DNA of 64,000 nt, taken from NCBI RefSeq assembly GCF_046250185.1, contig NZ_CP176469.1; one strand, written 5' to 3'. The notes under the pieces are model-generated. The model saw only the letters and a list, made by a program, of their open reading frames with translations. It was not told the origin of the DNA and made no database searches. The position numbers were made by a program, and so were the translations under genes. Below, piece after piece: positions 60,640 to 64,000 of this stretch (the first letter of the stretch is position 1; each line of letters starts with the position of its first letter). Source of the DNA: Litorimonas sp046250185. GTDB taxonomy: Bacteria > Pseudomonadota > Alphaproteobacteria > Caulobacterales > Maricaulaceae.

Positions 60640-62439
60640 ATGGCTGCCCCGAAAAAAACTGAATGGATCGATCATACATTTGACGTTGTCGTTGTTGGCG
60701 CAGGAGGCTCTGGCCTCCGTGCCACACTCGGCTCGGCACAAGCGGGCCTCAAGACAGCCTGCGTGACCAAAGTCTTCCCGACGCGCTCTCACACGGTCGC
60801 GGCGCAAGGCGGTATCGCGGCATCGCTCGGCAATATGGGCAATGATGACTGGCGCTGGCATATGTACGATACGGTCAAAGGCTCTGACTGGCTCGGTGAC
60901 CAAGACAGTATCGAATATCTCTGCCGCGAAGCGCCTAAGGCGGTTTACGAGCTAGAGCATTGGGGCATGCCGTTCTCTCGCACAGATGAAGGCAAGATTT
61001 ACCAACGTCCCTTTGGCGGCATGATGCAAAACATGGGTCAAGGCCCAGAAGCGCAGCGCACTTGCGCGGCCGCTGACCGTACAGGTCACGCCATGCTACA
61101 TACGCTCTACGGCCAAGCTCTCCGCAATGATGCGGACTTCTTTATTGAATATTTCGCGCTCGACCTGATCATGGAAGACGGCGTGTGTCGCGGCATCACG
61201 GCTTGGAAATTGGATGACGGCACTTTGCACCGTTTCCGCGCACAGACAGTGATCCTCGCAACGGGCGGCTATGGTCGCGTGTTCTTTAGCGCGACGTCCG
61301 CGCACACTTGCACAGGCGACGGAAATGCGATGGTTCTGCGCGCAGGTTTGCCGCTGCAAGACATGGAGTTCATCCAATTCCACCCGACGGGCATTTACGG
61401 CGCGGGTTGCTTGATCACTGAAGGGTCTCGCGGGGAGGGTGGTTATCTGACCAACTCCGAGGGTGAACGCTTCATGGAACGTTACGCTCCGTCTGCCAAA
61501 GACCTCGCCTCGCGCGATGTGGTCTCCCGTGCGATGACGATTGAAATTCGCGAAGGTCGCGGTGTCGGCCCGAACAAAGACCATATCTTCCTGCATCTGG
61601 ATCATCTTGACCCAGCCGTGCTAGCAGAACGCCTTCCAGGCATTTCCGAGACAGCGAAAATCTTTGCGGGCGTAGACGTCACGAAAGCACCAATTCCTGT
61701 GCTGCCGACCTGCCACTATAATATGGGTGGTATTCAGACCAATTATCACGGCGAAGTGTTGACAAAGTCAGGCAAGAACCCTGACGCTGTCGTGCCAGGC
61801 CTTATGGCCGTTGGTGAAGCGGCTTGTGTGTCTGTTCACGGTGCGAACCGACTTGGTTCAAACTCTCTAATAGATCTAGTGGTCTTTGGCCGTGCGGCTG
61901 GGCTGCGTGTTGGCGAGATCAACGAACCCGGCAAAGAATTACCGCCTCTGCCAGCTGATGCGGGCGCAAATTCCCTCGCACGGATTGAGAAATACCGAAA
62001 CGCCAAGGGCAATACGAAAACCGCTGAAATCCGCGGTAAGCTTCAGCGCGCGATGCAAGATCATTGCGCGGTTTTCCGCACGGAAGAGAGCCTTGCAGAG
62101 GGCGTCAGCAAAGTCACAGACATTGCGGCATTGATGAAAGATGTTTCTGTGTCTGACACGACGATGGTCTGGAACACGGACCTGATGGAAACGCTTGAAC
62201 TTGATAACCTCGTCGGACAAGCGCGTGTGACGATTGCATCTGCGGACAACCGCAAAGAGTCACGCGGCGCTCATGCTCACGAAGATTACCCTGACCGCAA
62301 TGATAAGAAGTGGATGAAGCACACACTTGCTTGGTATGATTATGACACCAACAAAGTCAAAATCGACTACCGCCCCGTCCATGATTACACCATGACGGAC
62401 GGCATCGACTATATCGAGCCGAAGAAGCGGGTTTACTAA
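60640..62439 (+). CDS. sdhA: Succinate dehydrogenase flavoprotein subunit
   Basis: Catalytic subunit of complex II, oxidising succinate to fumarate with covalent FAD. The 599-residue length is standard. VVVVGAGGSGLRATL binds FAD; His51 in RSHTVAAQGG is the covalent FAD ligand. EFIQFHPTGIYGAGCLITEGSRGEGG is the substrate region and HGANRLGSNSLIDLVVFGRAAG is a further signature. KNDHIFLHLDHL-like residues (NKDHIFLHL) are present. The iron-sulphur subunit gene sdhB, which commonly follows, is not here; a terminator comes 24 bases after the stop. Confidence 0.98.
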   Translation: MAAPKKTEWIDHTFDVVVVGAGGSGLRATLGSAQAGLKTACVTKVFPTRSHTVAAQGGIAASLGNMGNDDWRWHMYDTVKGSDWLGDQDSIEYLCREAPKAVYELEHWGMPFSRTDEGKIYQRPFGGMMQNMGQGPEAQRTCAAADRTGHAMLHTLYGQALRNDADFFIEYFALDLIMEDGVCRGITAWKLDDGTLHRFRAQTVILATGGYGRVFFSATSAHTCTGDGNAMVLRAGLPLQDMEFIQFHPTGIYGAGCLITEGSRGEGGYLTNSEGERFMERYAPSAKDLASRDVVSRAMTIEIREGRGVGPNKDHIFLHLDHLDPAVLAERLPGISETAKIFAGVDVTKAPIPVLPTCHYNMGGIQTNYHGEVLTKSGKNPDAVVPGLMAVGEAACVSVHGANRLGSNSLIDLVVFGRAAGLRVGEINEPGKELPPLPADAGANSLARIEKYRNAKGNTKTAEIRGKLQRAMQDHCAVFRTEESLAEGVSKVTDIAALMKDVSVSDTTMVWNTDLMETLELDNLVGQARVTIASADNRKESRGAHAHEDYPDRNDKKWMKHTLAWYDYDTNKVKIDYRPVHDYTMTDGIDYIEPKKRVY

Positions 62440-62462
62440 GCGCTTTAACAGTCACGACGATA

Positions 62463-62489
62463 AACCCGGCCTAGAGGTCGGGTTTTTTA
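62463..62489 (+). terminator. Intrinsic terminator after sdhA
   Basis: AACCCGGCC pairs with GGTCGGGTT around a TAGA loop and is followed by six T residues. It ends the sdhCDA message, so sdhB is not co-transcribed from here. Confidence 0.9.
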
Positions 62490-62502
62490 TTGGCCGATGT
62501 GT

Positions 62503-62895
62503 TTAAACAGACGCGTTGCCCCGCCGATGTTTGCGGTGCCAACTTTGCCAGCGCAGGAAAAGCTTGTAAGCGAGTTTCGTAATTTGTCTCAACCCTGGCA
62601 CAGAGAATAACCATGCGAGATGACGCAGTTTCGGCAGACTTCTCCAAATGCGGGCAAACGCGTCAACGCCGATATGCCAGTCCGCTTCGTCGCCGTGCGT
62701 CAAGTCCCGGACGTGAAATCGCCCGAGCAAATCTTCGCGTGTTTTCCCAAGGGGTAAATCCGCGTCTGCGAGTGTATCAATATTTATCCAACGAATAGCA
62801 TCGACGCGGTCCATGCGCCCATATAAATCAACTTCCCACACACAAATAGGGCAACCGCCATCATAAAACACTTCGATATCTGGGGCCGTTGTCAT
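62503..62895 (-). CDS. DCC-family (DUF393) thioredoxin-like protein
   Basis: A 130-residue protein from the ATG at 62895. VFYDGGCPICVWEVDLY carries the DGxCxxC core (CPIC) of the DCC family, thought to be thiol-disulphide oxidoreductases. IRWINIDTLADADL and VRDLTHGDEADWHIGVDAFARIW follow the pattern of the family. The open frame extends far upstream to 63072 but that part overlaps the methyltransferase gene and looks non-coding. The function is inferred from the family. Confidence 0.87.
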   Translation of the reverse strand: MTTAPDIEVFYDGGCPICVWEVDLYGRMDRVDAIRWINIDTLADADLPLGKTREDLLGRFHVRDLTHGDEADWHIGVDAFARIWRSLPKLRHLAWLFSVPGLRQITKLAYKLFLRWQSWHRKHRRGNASV

Positions 62896-62972
62896 GAGGG
62901 GAAAATAGCGTACCGCGCAGGCTATGCCATGTGACAGAAAGCTGCTGAAAAGCTCTATATTGACAAGATAAT

Positions 62973-63806
62973 ATGTTCGTGAAATGCTCCAGCATGATCC
63001 AGCAGGTCTTAACAACTCAAGAACAGCGTGACTTAGATAAATTTTACACGCGGCCCGAGATCGCGCAATCATGTATCAACTTTCTATTTAAACTAGACTT
63101 ATTCAATCCAAGTGAAGTTATATACTTGGAGCCATCTGCTGGTCTAGGCGCCTTTTTTGATAAGATGACCTACCCTAAAGTAGGCTTGGATATCTCAACT
63201 TCTCGCAATGATATAATGCGGCTAGATTTTTTAAATTGGGAACCGAAAGGGTTTACGAAGCCTGTCATTACGATAGGTAATCCGCCATTTGGAAAAAACT
63301 CATCTTTAGCTAAGAAATTTTTTAATCATGCCGCTGAGTTTTCAAATATTATCGCATTTATTGTTCCAAAAACATTTCAAAAAGCGTCCTTGCAAAACCA
63401 GCTTTCGCTAGAGTTTCACCTAGCTGGTGAATTTGATATTCCGTTTGATAGCTTTGAATTTGATGGGGCCTCATACTCTGTGCCAGTCGTGTTTCAAGTC
63501 TGGCAAAAGCAAGTTACACCTCGGGAAATCAGAAAGTTGCCACTAACCCACCCTGACTTTGATTTCGTAAACAATGAGCTTGCGGATTTCGCGTTTCAGC
63601 GGGTTGGTGCACGAGCAGGTATGATATCAATTGAGGGGTTGCATAAGTCTCCAAACTCACATTATTTTTTGAAGGCTAATCGATGCAGACAAGATTTGAT
63701 GCTCCTATTAAAATCGATTGACTGGTTGCCTATTAAAACTCGAACGGCAGGTAACCCCAGCATTGCGAAGTCAGAGTTGATAGCAGCATATTCACAGATT
63801 GCATGA
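62973..63806 (+). CDS. N6-adenine DNA methyltransferase (probable R-M system)
   Basis: A 277-residue methyltransferase. YLEPSAGLGAFF (51-62) is the AdoMet motif and NPPFG (103-107) is the catalytic motif of N6-adenine enzymes; KFYTRPEIAQSC at the N-terminus is motif X-like. There is no large recognition domain, in keeping with stand-alone type II enzymes. The start at 62973 is uncertain; an ATG at 62994 is possible and no Shine-Dalgarno is visible. It overlaps the next gene by 4 bases (ATGA). The A+T content is much higher than in the rest of the window, so acquisition by transfer is likely. Confidence 0.85.
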   Translation: MFVKCSSMIQQVLTTQEQRDLDKFYTRPEIAQSCINFLFKLDLFNPSEVIYLEPSAGLGAFFDKMTYPKVGLDISTSRNDIMRLDFLNWEPKGFTKPVITIGNPPFGKNSSLAKKFFNHAAEFSNIIAFIVPKTFQKASLQNQLSLEFHLAGEFDIPFDSFEFDGASYSVPVVFQVWQKQVTPREIRKLPLTHPDFDFVNNELADFAFQRVGARAGMISIEGLHKSPNSHYFLKANRCRQDLMLLLKSIDWLPIKTRTAGNPSIAKSELIAAYSQIA

Positions 63807-64000
63807 GCATTAATCAACTTCACGGTAAACGTTTTGAAGATGTCATTAAGGCAACAACGCAGTTCGCGGGCGCTTCCGATAATGCAAGGTCAAATACCGC
63901 CGGCTTCGATATCGAGGCTAAATTTGACAAATTAAAATCACTCCCAACAAGTATAAAAGTAACTGGAAACAAAACGATAGCATTATCGGATGCAAGACGA
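63803..64000 (+). CDS. Start of a probable restriction endonuclease, cut by the window edge
   Basis: The first 66 codons of a gene that runs off the right edge. The ATG at 63803 overlaps the methyltransferase stop (ATGA). The translation begins MSINQLHGKRFEDVIKA and has GFDIEAKFD, which fits the D/E-x-K part of a PD-(D/E)xK nuclease core, followed by LPTSIKVTGN. Position directly after a DNA adenine methyltransferase supports a type II restriction enzyme. The call rests on a fragment. Confidence 0.6.
   Translation, partial: MSINQLHGKRFEDVIKATTQFAGASDNARSNTAGFDIEAKFDKLKSLPTSIKVTGNKTIALSDARR

Noticed and set aside
62440..62502. A broken sdhB remnant after sdhA
   Set aside because: The 63 bases hold only the terminator and no fragment with iron-sulphur Cys motifs in any frame.

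Overview
The window is chromosomal DNA of an alphaproteobacterium. The likely group is the stalked or dimorphic lineage (Caulobacterales/Maricaulales, Hyphomonadaceae-like). This rests on a ChpT phosphotransferase gene, the long double-domain Dcd, an NDUFA9-like Rossmann protein, the sdhC-sdhD-sdhA order, and Caulobacter-type gmd plus perosamine synthase genes. Base composition looks moderate by eye; it was not computed. Genes are tightly packed and no stretch longer than 300 bases lacks a gene. The two largest gaps (about 280 bases each) lie before the first and second RTX genes.

Layout. 1-23.1 kb is mostly housekeeping: pheS; a CheR / CheY / pseudo-kinase / ChpT signalling cluster; ydbL-ynbE envelope genes; a TerC membrane protein; an SDR without its catalytic residues; dapD; a sirtuin divergent from a low-molecular-weight phosphatase; a fatty acid desaturase; gyrB with an MscS channel and a CDF transporter; hisS, apaG, dcd and a radical SAM gene. 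22.0-27.9 kb starts surface sugar synthesis: a GT2 glycosyltransferase, ugd, and rmlCDBA for dTDP-L-rhamnose. 28.1-38.2 kb holds three large RTX proteins in tandem. The first is a serralysin-like metalloprotease; the second and third share a near-identical 0.9-kb 3' end. 38.3-57.6 kb is a polysaccharide (O-antigen or capsule) locus: OafA-like acyltransferase, gmd, perosamine synthase, glycosyltransferases, a sulfotransferase-like protein and an ABC-2 exporter. On the other strand are an ACP / SDR / adenylate-forming enzyme / NeuD-PerB-like acyltransferase operon and a DUF2793 protein. Next come fcl, a tRNA-Arg(CCG), a ManC-AGE fusion and a WbpE-like aminotransferase. 57.7-62.9 kb returns to core genes (HtrA/DegP, sdhCDA, a DCC-family protein). 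From about 62.95 kb to the right edge the DNA is visibly richer in A+T and carries an N6-adenine methyltransferase followed by the start of a probable restriction endonuclease.

How the genes fit together. ManC-AGE makes GDP-mannose and Gmd makes GDP-4-keto-6-deoxymannose. The pathway then forks to GDP-perosamine (DegT enzyme) and GDP-fucose (Fcl). RmlABCD supplies dTDP-rhamnose and Ugd supplies UDP-glucuronate. Glycosyltransferases build a polymer that the Wzm/Wzt-type pair exports. The most interesting proposal is that the ACP cassette makes an unusual carrier-bound acyl group that the PerB-like enzyme puts on an amino sugar such as perosamine. This is an inference from gene families and order; no chemistry is shown by the sequence. 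The second striking feature is the RTX trio, which shares a recurring non-RTX module and shows signs of gene conversion.
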